IMG/VR virus record: IMGVR_UViG_3300025889_000992
Location: 1-23,107 of that record
Origin: a virus
DNA length: 23,107 nt
Direction: 5' to 3' (one strand)
In this document: in pieces, positions 6,949-15,622 of the stretch
Position numbering within the stretch: position 1 is the first letter of the stretch
Layout of the letters: every line of letters begins with the position of its first letter
Position numbers and translations under genes: made by a program
Notes under the pieces: generated by a model
Databases searched by the model: none
The model's input: the letters and a program-made list of their open reading frames with translations, nothing else
Told to the model about the DNA's origin: nothing

Positions 6949-9351
6949 TTATACTGTTTGTAGGAATGCATTTGCAGTTAATGGTAGATAGTCAGTTGTA
7001 AGTTTCAGTGAACTATTAGAACCAATCTTATCTACTGTAAATACTGTGGTATTGGCTGGAGCAGTGATTGGATTAATCACGATGCTACCAGAAACTGAGA
7101 AGTCAACATCTAGTGAACCAACACCATCTGCATTAGTTCCGTTCGGTGCATGGTATAGAACAAGTCTTGCTGTATCATCAAAGTCACCAGAAGTATAACT
7201 GCTGAAGTAGTAAGCAGGTACATCACTAAATGCGCCAATGGTGCTATTCGCGAATTGAACGTTCGCATAGTCGCCACTAAATGTATATATTGAACCTGTA
7301 AGAGCGTCTGCGCTTGTTACAGATTCACTGATTGCGCTAACACCAGTGTAAATAGCTGATAACGAATCAGCAGCAGTTACGGGTTCAACTACACCAATAT
7401 ACTCAGGAGCATCAGTTGGTGTTACAGATTCGGTAATACCCTGTGAGGCAGAAACATAAGTACCCACAAGAGTATCTGTTGATGTAACAGACTCAGTAAT
7501 ACCTTGCGTTCCAGATACATAAGTTGCATCTGGAACATCAGCAGCTGTGATAGATTCTGTAACATCCTCTTCAGGTTGACCAGTAACATATGTAGCATCA
7601 GTTGTCTCTGCTGCAGTAACGGATTCACTAATTGCATCATCCGCACTCCTAAGACCAGTAAGACTATCAGAGAGTGTAATAGTTTCTGATTGATCTTGTG
7701 CTGCTGTAATCATTGTAGCAGAAATTGATTCGCTTGAAGTAATAGTTTCAGCAATATCTTGAAATGTGTTTACAACAACATCACTCGTAACTGTAATTAA
7801 ATTATTAATTGAACTAGAAATATTGACTCTGGCGAAAAGTTCAGTTCCTACAGGATGTATCAGATTTTTAACAAGTTTCTTATATGTCTTCAGGAATTGC
7901 GTGCTTTGAATCTCATATGAAAATTCTTGATAATAGAAATTGTCTTGTAGTTTTTTATCCCAACTTAACCAACCACGCGTATCAGTATAACCACCTGGAT
8001 ATTCAATAATACCGCTTACTGTTGGCAATCCAGTTGCGTTTTGTGCAGATCGTGTAATATTAGTTATAGTTACATCTTGCCCCTTACGATAACTTGTTCC
8101 CAAATTAATCACAGATGCGTCAACAATGGAACCCGTTGTATATCTAGACTGTATATCAGCGTTGTCGCCTTTAATACCACCACTTCCATCTGATATGTTT
8201 TGACTTGCTACAGGATAATAGATAACAGAAGTTGTAGGCAAGGATGCATCATATCCAGTTCCATAGTTTGTTGTTGTAACAGTTGCTATGGAACCCGTAA
8301 GAACATTAGCGTAAGAAAATGATGCATTTAAATACGAAGAGACATTTGAACTTGCTAAGTTTGCACTAACTGAAGTTGTGTTTGCTCCTAATGAAACAAA
8401 TGTTGGACCTGTATTCAACACTACAGGAGCCATAGGTTCAATAATATCTTCGGCAATTTCGATTAGTTCAGTATTATTTAAACTTGTAACTTCCCAAAAT
8501 GCTCCAGTGCCAGAACCACCCGTTACAGTAACAGTTGAATTTAACGCATAACCAGAACCACCATCAACAACATAAAACTCAACTGAATTATCGTCTGTTA
8601 CTTCTAATACACGCCCGGTTGCACCAGAACCTGATGCTGATGTATATGTGATACTATCACCAACTTGATGCCTAGCACCACCATCAGTAATTGTTATATC
8701 TTGTAATGGACCGCTTGTGTTGTAAATGGTTGCGGTAATACTTGAGTCTGAGTTTCGTATTACTTCGCCATCAGCAAAAGTTCCAATGATACTCGTTAAG
8801 AAAAGTTCTTCAATAGGAACACCAAATTCTACTGCGCCGATAATTCGATCCACATAACCTGTAGCGCCAGATGTTACCCCTGTAATTTTAAAACCAACTA
8901 GATTAGCAATTGTGCCTGTTTTAGGATCTCCAACTCGAACTGAAGACTCTTTAACCCAGTTACCATCAGAAGCACGGAGAATATCTTCGCCAGGATAATA
9001 AAAATCAATTTCTTCATTGTATAACAATCTAAACAAAAGACGGTAAGAAAGTTCATCGCCCTTTGAACGGTATAAGTCCTTGATTTGTTTTGATAATTTT
9101 GTCTTGTCTGTTAATACTGAACGAGGTAGTGAACTCATGATTTCACGATGGAAATATTCGAAATACTTGTCGTAAGTATTATCAAGGTCTTGATAGTTTA
9201 ACAGATTCTTAGAAACTTCGATAGCGTTGTTTGATTGCTCAAGCCACTGATAGTATGCTTTTACAAACGCAACAAGATTGGGTCCTTCGTCGCGAACGAA
9301 GTCCGGAAACTGTTGCTCTACAACATTCGATGTTTTCTTAGATGTAGCCAT
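6949..9351 (-). CDS. Large baseplate wedge/virion structural protein at the gp7 position, with repeat tail
   Basis: This 800-residue protein begins with the segment typical of a marine T4-like structural family: 'VEQQFPDFVRDEGPNLVAFV' (residues 10-29), 'KAYYQWLEQSNNAIEVSKNL', then 'RSKGDELSYRLLFRLLYNEE' and 'IDFYYPGEDILRASDGNWV'. It lies directly after gp6 (2-base gap), where T4 has the wedge organiser gp7, so a gp7-equivalent role is inferred; homology to T4 gp7 itself is not visible. The middle (about 215-300) has Gly-rich units such as 'ITDGGARHQVGDSITYT' and 'VDGGSGYALNSTVTVTGGSG'. A segment near 440-520 ('WDKKLQDNFYYQEFSYEIQS', 'YKKLVKNLIHPVGTELFARV') is a conserved feature of the family. 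Residues about 530-690 are degenerate tandem repeats, followed by a unique, probably beta-rich C-terminal domain of about 110 residues. Confidence 0.75.
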   Translation of the reverse strand: MATSKKTSNVVEQQFPDFVRDEGPNLVAFVKAYYQWLEQSNNAIEVSKNLLNYQDLDNTYDKYFEYFHREIMSSLPRSVLTDKTKLSKQIKDLYRSKGDELSYRLLFRLLYNEEIDFYYPGEDILRASDGNWVKESSVRVGDPKTGTIANLVGFKITGVTSGATGYVDRIIGAVEFGVPIEELFLTSIIGTFADGEVIRNSDSSITATIYNTSGPLQDITITDGGARHQVGDSITYTSASGSGATGRVLEVTDDNSVEFYVVDGGSGYALNSTVTVTGGSGTGAFWEVTSLNNTELIEIAEDIIEPMAPVVLNTGPTFVSLGANTTSVSANLASSNVSSYLNASFSYANVLTGSIATVTTTNYGTGYDASLPTTSVIYYPVASQNISDGSGGIKGDNADIQSRYTTGSIVDASVINLGTSYRKGQDVTITNITRSAQNATGLPTVSGIIEYPGGYTDTRGWLSWDKKLQDNFYYQEFSYEIQSTQFLKTYKKLVKNLIHPVGTELFARVNISSSINNLITVTSDVVVNTFQDIAETITSSESISATMITAAQDQSETITLSDSLTGLRSADDAISESVTAAETTDATYVTGQPEEDVTESITAADVPDATYVSGTQGITESVTSTDTLVGTYVSASQGITESVTPTDAPEYIGVVEPVTAADSLSAIYTGVSAISESVTSADALTGSIYTFSGDYANVQFANSTIGAFSDVPAYYFSSYTSGDFDDTARLVLYHAPNGTNADGVGSLDVDFSVSGSIVINPITAPANTTVFTVDKIGSNSSLKLTTDYLPLTANAFLQTV
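7270..7765 (-). repeat. Degenerate tandem protein repeats (about 20 aa each) in the 800-aa structural protein
   Basis: About eight imperfect units follow the pattern '(T/S)ES(V/I)T..D...ATYVSG..GI'. Examples are 'TESITAADVPDATYVSGTQG', 'TESVTSTDTLVGTYVSASQG', 'TESVTPTDAPEYIGV' and 'SESVTSADALTGSIYTF'. At the DNA level the units share words such as 'gttacagattc' on the plus strand but have diverged, so this is an old amplification. Unit lengths vary from about 15 to 25 residues. Such Ser/Thr-rich repeats often form extended stalks in adhesins; that role is inferred. Confidence 0.75.
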
Positions 9352-9353
9352 GT

Positions 9354-11201
9354 TTAATATACAATCGAGTTAATACCTGTTTCTACTGTATCAGTAGTAA
9401 CGCCTGTTGTAGTAGCAGTAACTGTTGCAGCCACGAGTTGATTCGTTGCTTCGTCCGTGACACTTACGCCAGCGCCAGAAATAAGTAGAATCTGATTACG
9501 TACAGCGTTGACATCTAGTTCTCTTGGCTCAGCGAAAATACTCAGATATGAGCCTGAATATGCAGAAATATTGAAACCAAGCAGAGTTACGACACCAGTT
9601 TCATAATTTACTGTACCAGCAGTTGATGTTAGATATGTTCTAACGTTAGATGAATTGAAATAATAGACGCGAATGTTTCCTGCACCATCATCGTCTAGAT
9701 AACAAGTTCTGCCTTGATACGTAAACGAAGATGAACGAATCGTGTACTGATGCCCACTATGAGGTGCATATAACTTATTATTGAAAACAATCGTATAGTT
9801 AATCGCAGTACCCGTTGTCGGAATAAATCTCTTCTCGATTTCGAGTGTGGTATTATTGCCAGTGATTGCAGTATTTGAATCGTCGATTGCTTCAACGAAC
9901 TTAGAGTATCTGAACTTATTGGCTTCAAAGGTGCCGAGATTATTCGTTTCGTAACTTACAATCGCTGCTAAAGCATTTTGTTGAATCGTTGAAGCTGAAT
10001 CAGTAGTGTTGTCTGAATTGTAGAATACTTTAATTGTAGGTACGACATATAAGAAGAAAGCATCGACAAACTCAATCTCTGTTGTGACGACGTTGTACTT
10101 CTTGAGTTCAGTTTTCAGTGTATTTTTTCTATCAGCTGTGATAACAGCACCAGATGTTGGTTTGACTGAAACGTAAACTTTACCGTAGATGGGAGGATCA
10201 TTTTCTTCACCACCCCACACATTTACAGATGAAAAATCGCCGTTGTCGCGAAGAATGATTCTCTTGTAGTCTTCCGCTGTTACAGCGCGATTCTGAGTCT
10301 CAAAGTTCTTTGGTGCATTGAACTTAATAGACTCAATCGTTTCTGCTGCTGCTCCACCAGAAGTTGAACCATTTACAGTAACAGTAAAAGTGGATGAACC
10401 GCCCAGCGTGCTTGGATTTGTAAACGTCGAGATATCGTTACCATCTGCGCCATTACAAACGCGATATTCAATGATTACAATGTTACCGTTCGTGAGTGCT
10501 TTGCCTAGAACCCCATCGCCGAAATAGATTTCATACTCTTGATCTTCTGATTCTTGTAGAAAGTAAACAGTTGATGTTGCTGAAACTTCCGTCAAATCAG
10601 TTGCTAGTGTATATGTTGTCGTTGTCAGATCAACTGCTGATTCTTGAACAGTAACTTTAATTGAAGTTGTATCAGCATTAGCATTCGGCAAAAGATACTT
10701 AACTGGATTCGCAGTTGAAACTGTATATCTCTGAGTAAGAGGGCGACCCTCTGTAATTGTAATCGTGCCTGAATAACTAGCATCTGATGTAAGTATGTAA
10801 TCTTGTGGTGTTACGAAAATGTATTCTTCACCATCAACGGTTGCCGTGAACTCGGTGTTTTTTGATACTGTGACAGAAGCTGGTGAGCCTGATGGTGTAA
10901 TTGCAACCGTCAAAGTAGTTGAAGCGCCTCGTGCTGATCTTGGCGTATAACTCAACATCTTTGCTCTTGACACAACACTATCACGAAGCTGAGCAGAGTC
11001 AAGAAACATTTCGTTGCCGACCATGCTTGAATAGAATGCGTTTTGATATGTGTTATAAGATAGCAAATCAAGCAGTATATTAATTGTTGAACCTTCAAAG
11101 TTATAGTCTGAAAACTCTGACCTACTTGAAAGGTAATTCTTCAGAGACTGTTTAATGTCATCGAAATCTAATTCAGTAACACTGATAGTTGAGGTTGCCA
11201 T
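9354..11201 (-). CDS. 6: Baseplate wedge subunit gp6 (baseplate J-like)
   Basis: This 615-residue protein matches T4 gp6 (660 residues), the wedge protein that forms the inner iris of the baseplate. The N-terminus has 'LDFDDIKQSLKNYLSSRSEF' (residues 11-30) and 'FEGSTINILLDLLSYNTYQN' (35-54), and the segment 'AQLRDSVVSRAKMLSYTPRS' follows; all are strong gp6 hallmarks. A second hallmark, 'YFGDGVLGKAL.NGNIVIIE', lies near residues 225-245. A third, 'FETQNRAVTAEDYKRIILRD', occurs near 295-315. The gene overlaps gp25 by one base (TAATG), implying translational coupling, and precedes the gp7-position gene by 2 bases. Transcription probably starts at the late box before gp25. Confidence 0.92.
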   Translation of the reverse strand: MATSTISVTELDFDDIKQSLKNYLSSRSEFSDYNFEGSTINILLDLLSYNTYQNAFYSSMVGNEMFLDSAQLRDSVVSRAKMLSYTPRSARGASTTLTVAITPSGSPASVTVSKNTEFTATVDGEEYIFVTPQDYILTSDASYSGTITITEGRPLTQRYTVSTANPVKYLLPNANADTTSIKVTVQESAVDLTTTTYTLATDLTEVSATSTVYFLQESEDQEYEIYFGDGVLGKALTNGNIVIIEYRVCNGADGNDISTFTNPSTLGGSSTFTVTVNGSTSGGAAAETIESIKFNAPKNFETQNRAVTAEDYKRIILRDNGDFSSVNVWGGEENDPPIYGKVYVSVKPTSGAVITADRKNTLKTELKKYNVVTTEIEFVDAFFLYVVPTIKVFYNSDNTTDSASTIQQNALAAIVSYETNNLGTFEANKFRYSKFVEAIDDSNTAITGNNTTLEIEKRFIPTTGTAINYTIVFNNKLYAPHSGHQYTIRSSSFTYQGRTCYLDDDGAGNIRVYYFNSSNVRTYLTSTAGTVNYETGVVTLLGFNISAYSGSYLSIFAEPRELDVNAVRNQILLISGAGVSVTDEATNQLVAATVTATTTGVTTDTVETGINSIVY

Positions 11202-11599
11202 TATCGAACTCTCTCTAATAATACGTTTACGGCGATAGGTTCAGAACTGTTTCGAAGTCTAAAAATGATTGTAACGTTGAGTGAATTTAAATCTTCGTTT
11301 GGATTTACTATGACATCATCTACAATTGCTCTTGGTTCATAATTTTTCAGCGCTTGTCTGATATTTTTCGAAACATTGTATTCTGTAATAGGAGTCATAT
11401 TCTCAAATAACTGAGAGGTTACATCTCCTCCAAAAAAAGGATTATATGGTCTTTCATAAAAGTTTGTGAGAACGATGTTCTTTACACTTTGTTTAATAGC
11501 ATCAGCATTCGTCAATAACTTCACATTACCAGTTACAGGATGTGCGTTAAAACTGAGTGGTATGTCATTAAATACAGTTTCGCTAATTTGAGGCATCAT
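11201..11599 (-). CDS. 25: Baseplate wedge subunit gp25
   Basis: This 132-residue protein equals T4 gp25 (132 residues) in length. The family motif is clear: 'NADAIKQSVKNIVLTNFYER' (residues 27-46), 'PYNPFFGGDVTSQLFENMTP' and 'RQALKNYEPRAIVDDVIV'. gp25 connects gp6 and gp53 in the inner wedge and is homologous to TssE of type VI secretion. Its old label as a lysozyme is not supported by structure work on the family. The start has two adjacent ATG codons; the first is used here, with a weak AGGGTAAG just upstream. A late promoter box lies 19 bases upstream, making this the first gene of the 25-6-(7) transcript. Confidence 0.92.
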   Translation of the reverse strand: MMPQISETVFNDIPLSFNAHPVTGNVKLLTNADAIKQSVKNIVLTNFYERPYNPFFGGDVTSQLFENMTPITEYNVSKNIRQALKNYEPRAIVDDVIVNPNEDLNSLNVTIIFRLRNSSEPIAVNVLLERVR

Positions 11600-11617
11600 C
11601 TTACCCTGTTTTTGTAT

Positions 11618-11625
11618 TATTTATA
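11618..11625 (-). promoter_or_regulatory. T4-type late promoter box TATAAATA
   Basis: The minus-strand TATAAATA lies in the 30-base gap between the PAAR gene and gp25, 19 bases before the gp25 start. The extended core ATTATAAATAAT spans 11616-11627 and matches the other late boxes here. If transcription starts about six bases after the box, as in T4, the leader would be only about 12 bases. Confidence 0.8.
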
Positions 11626-11629
11626 ATGA

Positions 11630-12022
11630 CTAATCTAAGCATTTGTTGTTATTCCAGTCAAATTTAACACAAGGGGTTTTACTAGCAATCGCAGCAGAAA
11701 CAGGCGCTGGTTCCCCTCCACCTTCACCACCATTACAAAAAACATTACCCGATGATGATTTTGCAGCGTTCGGAACCCAACTACCATGCCCACCCGTAGC
11801 ATCCCCTAAACGATGAACTGCGATGTTATTTACAAAAACATTCGGACTTCCTTGTGCTGCTGGATCACCACACGCCGTAGTGTCACCTATACGAACTACA
11901 GCTGCTCCATTTACAAAAACATTCGGAGAGCCAACCACATATTTCGTTGCATGAAATGGATTAGGCGTAGGGCTAGCATGACCTATGTGACTATCTAATC
12001 CGACACGAACAACACCAGGCAT
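11630..12022 (-). CDS. 5.4: PAAR-domain tail spike tip protein (gp5.4-like)
   Basis: This 130-residue protein begins 'MPGVVRVGLDSHIGHASPTP', typical of PAAR proteins, which cap the tip of the gp5 spike and coordinate a metal ion through His/Cys residues. Candidate ligands are His12/His15, Cys51, His70 and His79. Two internal repeats 'GSPNVFVN' (residues 31-38 and 58-65) form the PAAR cone strands; their DNA is also similar, offset by 81 bases. The tail after residue 95 is Gly/Ala-rich, ends with a Cys pair (Cys...FDWNNNKCLD) and is not part of a minimal PAAR fold. T4 gp5.4 is 97 residues. The gene lies one base after gp5, so spike and tip are probably made together. Confidence 0.88.
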   Translation of the reverse strand: MPGVVRVGLDSHIGHASPTPNPFHATKYVVGSPNVFVNGAAVVRIGDTTACGDPAAQGSPNVFVNNIAVHRLGDATGGHGSWVPNAAKSSSGNVFCNGGEGGGEPAPVSAAIASKTPCVKFDWNNNKCLD

Positions 12023-12023
12023 A

Positions 12024-12722
12024 CTAACTATCCTTGTTGAAGTCTATTCGGTTCGCTGTAATATCAATATTACCATCAACCTTCCAAATTACATCGCCTT
12101 TAGCATATTGATAAATGTTATTCGCGTTTATTACAACATCTCCATTTGGATAAATTTCTAAAAAGGTACCAGATTTATGATAAATGTGAACACGTTCAGA
12201 TCCTGGACTATCATCAAACTCTATTAGATGACCTGACTCAGAACGATAGGTATGATTTTTTGGATACACTGCTGCGTATGGATCAGCAGGAAATCCATCG
12301 GGGAGAGTTTTCGTTATATTATTTGTTCCACGTGCTCTTTGATCAACGTCTGGTTCGTTTAATCTGTTAGGATATGTTCCATTCGGATCATTGAAACCCT
12401 TTGTTGTATCTACAGCCTGTGTAGGTATGCCAGCTATTGAACCCATAATGATAGGTCGTTGTGCGTCTTTGCCATCCATAAAGAAACCAACAACCCATGA
12501 ACCTTCTACGAGTCCAGTAGGCGAACGACCGATATCACCCATCGCTGCTGAAGTTATTGGTTGCATGGGTTGCGCCCATGGTAAATCTTCTGTCGGGACT
12601 TGATTCTTTACTTCTGTATGCCATCCATAACATCTCACACGCACGCGACCGAGTTGTAGTGGATCATTGCGATCTTCTACAACTCCAAAAAACCAAACAA
12701 ACTCTTCGCCTAAATTTTTCAT
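12024..12722 (-). CDS. 5: Baseplate hub spike gp5-like, without lysozyme domain
   Basis: The first 100 residues form the gp5/VgrG OB-fold: 'EFVWFFGVVEDRNDPLQLGR' (residues 7-26), 'VRVRCYGWHTE', then 'LPWAQPMQPITSAAMGDIGR' and 'GLVEGSWVVGFFMDGKDAQR'. The C-terminal part, 'YRSESGHLIEFDDSPGSERV' followed by 'GTFLEIYPNGDVVINANNIY', is the start of a trimeric beta-helix spike as in T4 gp5 and VgrG. At 232 residues it is far shorter than T4 gp5 (575 residues): the lysozyme domain between OB-fold and spike is absent, and the beta-helix is only about 70 residues. It overlaps gp27 by one base (TAATG), and the PAAR tip follows. This supports a hub-spike-tip module. Confidence 0.88.
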   Translation of the reverse strand: MKNLGEEFVWFFGVVEDRNDPLQLGRVRVRCYGWHTEVKNQVPTEDLPWAQPMQPITSAAMGDIGRSPTGLVEGSWVVGFFMDGKDAQRPIIMGSIAGIPTQAVDTTKGFNDPNGTYPNRLNEPDVDQRARGTNNITKTLPDGFPADPYAAVYPKNHTYRSESGHLIEFDDSPGSERVHIYHKSGTFLEIYPNGDVVINANNIYQYAKGDVIWKVDGNIDITANRIDFNKDS

Positions 12723-14107
12723 TACTCTACCTCAATCGCCTTTTGCGCGTAAGTATCTTTCACACATTCAAAAAGAGTAAAGAAGACGTTATCTTCTTTT
12801 TGATAGGTGTGACGAATAGTAGTAATTAAGAAACGATTTCCATATAACAAATTTTCTTTTTTAAGAAAATCTTCATTTTGAGTTGATTGTAAAATGTGAA
12901 TGTTTACGATCTGACCAATCTCAAGATTTACATTGCCTGGTACTGCTACATTTAAAACTATGTTGTTCAACTTTATTCTAGATGCTAAATCATATTTCAT
13001 TTTCTTATGAAGCAATCGAGGATTTTTAATTTGTGAATCAGTTTCAACAGCATTTCTTAGATATGAAAGTTGATTATAATTTTCGCCTATGTTAGATAGA
13101 ATATAGTATTCAGCTGGAGTACCTGCATCTTTAATTAAAAAGGAATCATCTGCTATTAAATATGACGAGTCAAAAGATTTTTTATCTTGTTCAATATGAG
13201 ACATTTTTGAGAAGTCTCTACTATATAAAAAGTTATCTGTTGTAAATTTTTTAAGTATAGGATCTATTGATTTAATTTTATTGGAATATAATCCAGCGTT
13301 TATATTCTTCAAAGTATTAAATTGATTTACAAAATCTAAATTGTTAATCTTTTGATAATCATGAATTTTTTCTCCAGTAACAGTATTCTCTTGTTCTGCC
13401 GATGCTTCATGAAAATAGAAATCATCTACTGCTTTGGCTGTTAACAAACTGTCAAAAGTTTGAAAATACCACCCATTTTCTCTTTGAAAGAATACAAAAT
13501 TTGATGATTTGCTCAACTCGTTTTTCGAAATCGCCTCAGTGCAAAGATAATCAATCGCATCATATGGTTTTTTACCATTAAAAATAACTGATGTGCTATT
13601 CAGAGTGTCTGATATAATCAGTTCTCTTTCTCTTTTTTCTATGATGGCTTCAGAATCATTGGGCTTTAGAAAGTTGTTGTAAATTCTCTTAATAACCGTC
13701 GAAATAGGTAAGTTTGCATATGATTTGTCGATTACCTTTCTCTCGTTGTTTATGATTTCATGAGAAGCGCCATGAATTACATAACCCTCAGCTCTTTGTT
13801 CAAATTTCTTTCGATCAGTGATTGAATAAATTTGAAAAATGTACTTGAGAGTTCTTTTCTCTGTTGGAGTAGTAAATGAAATATAAAAAGTTTCGTTTCC
13901 AATGATTGGCACTAACTCAATTAAACCATTTGAGTCGATCACAAATAATTCACACCTGATACCCTTATTGTAGATATCGTGATAGATGCTTACCTCTAAC
14001 ACGACATCGCGAATATCAAGTTCTTTTCCTTTATGGTTTAAGAGAACGCATGACTCAAGTTTTATAACATTTGGTCTGTACGTTTCAGTGGTTTGTGATT
14101 GAGTCAT
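12722..14107 (-). CDS. 27: Baseplate central hub gp27-like
   Basis: This 461-residue protein lies directly before gp5, as expected for gp27, the trimeric hub that adapts the sixfold tube to the threefold spike. Visible family features are 'IRDVVLEVSIYHDIYNKGIR' near residues 32-51, a following strand 'CELFVIDSNGLIELVPIIG', and 'KKPYDAIDYLCTEAISK' in the middle, a segment typical of the gpD/gp27 hub fold. The C-terminal part has 'NLEIGQIVNIHILQ' and 'LYGNRFLITTIRHTYQKE', the usual hub ending. T4 gp27 is 391 residues; this one is about 70 longer. It overlaps gp53 upstream and gp5 downstream by one base each, so the three are probably translationally coupled. Lys/Asn content is higher than in neighbouring structural genes. 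Confidence 0.82.
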   Translation of the reverse strand: MTQSQTTETYRPNVIKLESCVLLNHKGKELDIRDVVLEVSIYHDIYNKGIRCELFVIDSNGLIELVPIIGNETFYISFTTPTEKRTLKYIFQIYSITDRKKFEQRAEGYVIHGASHEIINNERKVIDKSYANLPISTVIKRIYNNFLKPNDSEAIIEKRERELIISDTLNSTSVIFNGKKPYDAIDYLCTEAISKNELSKSSNFVFFQRENGWYFQTFDSLLTAKAVDDFYFHEASAEQENTVTGEKIHDYQKINNLDFVNQFNTLKNINAGLYSNKIKSIDPILKKFTTDNFLYSRDFSKMSHIEQDKKSFDSSYLIADDSFLIKDAGTPAEYYILSNIGENYNQLSYLRNAVETDSQIKNPRLLHKKMKYDLASRIKLNNIVLNVAVPGNVNLEIGQIVNIHILQSTQNEDFLKKENLLYGNRFLITTIRHTYQKEDNVFFTLFECVKDTYAQKAIEVE

Positions 14108-14673
14108 TAGTCAAAAATACTTTTTGTTTCATTTAACAACTTTGTAATGTAATCTTTATGAAGCACTTTAATAGTTCTCTTTGAATCATTGAGATCTACT
14201 TCATAATCATAGTTTGATACTTCTCTTTTTTCAGAAGCAGAAAGACCGGCATACGTAGTAGAGTCAACTTCAAGTTTCTTTTCTTTGATTATAGTTCCAT
14301 CAGATAACTTTGAAGATGATTGATAAATCCATTCATAATGATGGACTGTATTCATAGCTGATTCTATAGAACCATATTTGTTAGCTACAAAGTTTACAAA
14401 ATCTTGATAGTTTAAAGGTAAATCATATACAGGATCTAAGATATCGTTTGTAATAAACAAAACCCAATCAAGCGTAGAATCCCCATAATATCTATCAGCT
14501 ATATATTGAACTGTTTGCCCTTCTCTGATATCATGAGTGTAGTAAAGAGCTGTATTATTTTTCAACGCTTCTAATAACTTAAATCTGACAAGAGGATTCT
14601 GTATAGTTCTAATAGTTCCATTTCTCTGAAGATCGTAATCTATAGTAGGGAAATTTTCAAAAAAGTGTGGCAT
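14107..14673 (-). CDS. 53: Baseplate wedge subunit gp53
   Basis: This 188-residue protein matches T4 gp53 (196 residues). The N-terminus 'MPHFFENFPTIDYDLQRNG' is the family signature. It is followed by a LysM-like region near residues 42-75: 'YYTHDIREGQTVQYIADRYY' then 'GDSTLDWVLFITNDILDPVY'. gp53 clamps gp6 and gp25 together and binds adjacent wedges. The C-terminal half is charged and ends with 'VLHKDYITKLLNETKSIF'. The gene overlaps gp27 by one base and starts 5 bases after the tube-cap gene. AGG occurs 8 bases before the ATG. Confidence 0.9.
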   Translation of the reverse strand: MPHFFENFPTIDYDLQRNGTIRTIQNPLVRFKLLEALKNNTALYYTHDIREGQTVQYIADRYYGDSTLDWVLFITNDILDPVYDLPLNYQDFVNFVANKYGSIESAMNTVHHYEWIYQSSSKLSDGTIIKEKKLEVDSTTYAGLSASEKREVSNYDYEVDLNDSKRTIKVLHKDYITKLLNETKSIFD

Positions 14674-14678
14674 TCGAA

Positions 14679-15590
14679 TTACCTATTTTGACTCTTGATA
14701 TTTTCTTTCGTAATAACAGTAACTTCTTGGAAAGTAGCATCGATATTAACTGACACTGGAGCTTTTGTGTCGTTAATGTTGTGATATAATGGTTGACCTT
14801 CAGCGTGATAAGTTGCCTGAAATGATGTTAATACAGATGGACCAATGTTAAAAAGATAATCTTCATATCGAAAATCAATTTCAAATTGTTCTGGATATGA
14901 AAAAAAATACTGATTGGATGGAATATCAGGAGAAGAATGATATTTGAAAAGATGTATTATCTGTTTGATTTTTTCTTGTTCGTCAACATTTTTAGGTAGT
15001 AACTTCCACGTAAACTGATGAGTTCTGAATTGAGGTGAGTCATATAACATTGCCATATAGGGATTTCTAGCAAGACCAGCTCCTGCTACAGCTCCTTTAA
15101 GCGCTTGTCCTGCTGCAGCTCCTGTTATCGCGCCTCCAATTCCGCCGATTGTTCCACCTACTAAAGCTGTTACGTTTTCTTCAGCTGCTTGTAATCCATA
15201 ATATTGAGCGACGGATTTGAAATCAATCCCTTTAACTTTATCAATAAGCGATTGAAGATTTCCACCGGCACCAGCTGCACCAAAAGCGGCTCCTGCAAGA
15301 CCAGCAACACCAATTCCTTCACTGTTATATGATTGAGTATACTGAGTTGCTAAATTTAAAGGTATTGGAAGAAAAATTCTAGCTATATCATTTTTCAAAG
15401 GAAAATCATTCTTTCTACGAAATTCTTGTTTGTTAATACGAAAAGCCATCCAATGTTCAACTTCTTCGATATTATTCGGAAAAGACCATGTGTTTACGCT
15501 ACCAGAGTTTTGTAGAGCTGACTCTAAATCCCCTCTATCTGGACGAGCTTGGGTTCGATAAGTTTCTTGTAACGCTCTTACATCTACCAT
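14679..15590 (-). CDS. 48: Baseplate tail tube cap, gp48/gp54-like
   Basis: This 303-residue protein has the gp48/gp54 pattern: 'ARIFLPIPLNLATQYTQSYN' (about residues 70-89), an Ala/Gly-rich segment of about 90 residues, then 'NPYMAMLYDSPQFRTHQFTW' and 'KLLPKNVDEQEKIKQIIHLF', and a tube-fold ending. T4 gp48 (364) and gp54 (320) are both tube-fold proteins that sit on the hub and start tube polymerisation, so the choice between them is uncertain; gp48 is my preference. The Ala/Gly region (residues about 90-175) looks membrane-like but is a known style of insert in this family. An AAAGGA lies 10 bases before the ATG, and a late box 33 bases before it. It is the first gene of the long minus-strand baseplate operon. 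Confidence 0.7.
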   Translation of the reverse strand: MVDVRALQETYRTQARPDRGDLESALQNSGSVNTWSFPNNIEEVEHWMAFRINKQEFRRKNDFPLKNDIARIFLPIPLNLATQYTQSYNSEGIGVAGLAGAAFGAAGAGGNLQSLIDKVKGIDFKSVAQYYGLQAAEENVTALVGGTIGGIGGAITGAAAGQALKGAVAGAGLARNPYMAMLYDSPQFRTHQFTWKLLPKNVDEQEKIKQIIHLFKYHSSPDIPSNQYFFSYPEQFEIDFRYEDYLFNIGPSVLTSFQATYHAEGQPLYHNINDTKAPVSVNIDATFQEVTVITKENIKSQNR

Positions 15591-15592
15591 CG

Positions 15593-15600
15593 AATAAATA
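15593..15600 (+). promoter_or_regulatory. Possible late promoter box for gp4 (AATAAATA)
   Basis: AATAAATA differs from the T4 late consensus TATAAATA by one base and lies 30 bases before the gp4 ATG on the plus strand. gp4 has no other visible promoter in the 40-base divergent gap. The flanks do not match the extended 12-mer seen elsewhere, so this is a weaker call. Confidence 0.4.
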
Positions 15601-15622
15601 TCCTTTTAAGCAGCATTTATAT

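Noticed and set aside
11201-11599. gp25 as a tail lysozyme
   Set aside because: The family name is historical; the protein is the TssE-like wedge component and shows no clear catalytic residues.
15070-15320. Ala/Gly-rich hydrophobic stretch in the tube-cap protein as a transmembrane holin-like domain
   Set aside because: It is internal to a gp48/gp54-type structural protein and alternates with polar helical segments; such inserts occur in that family.
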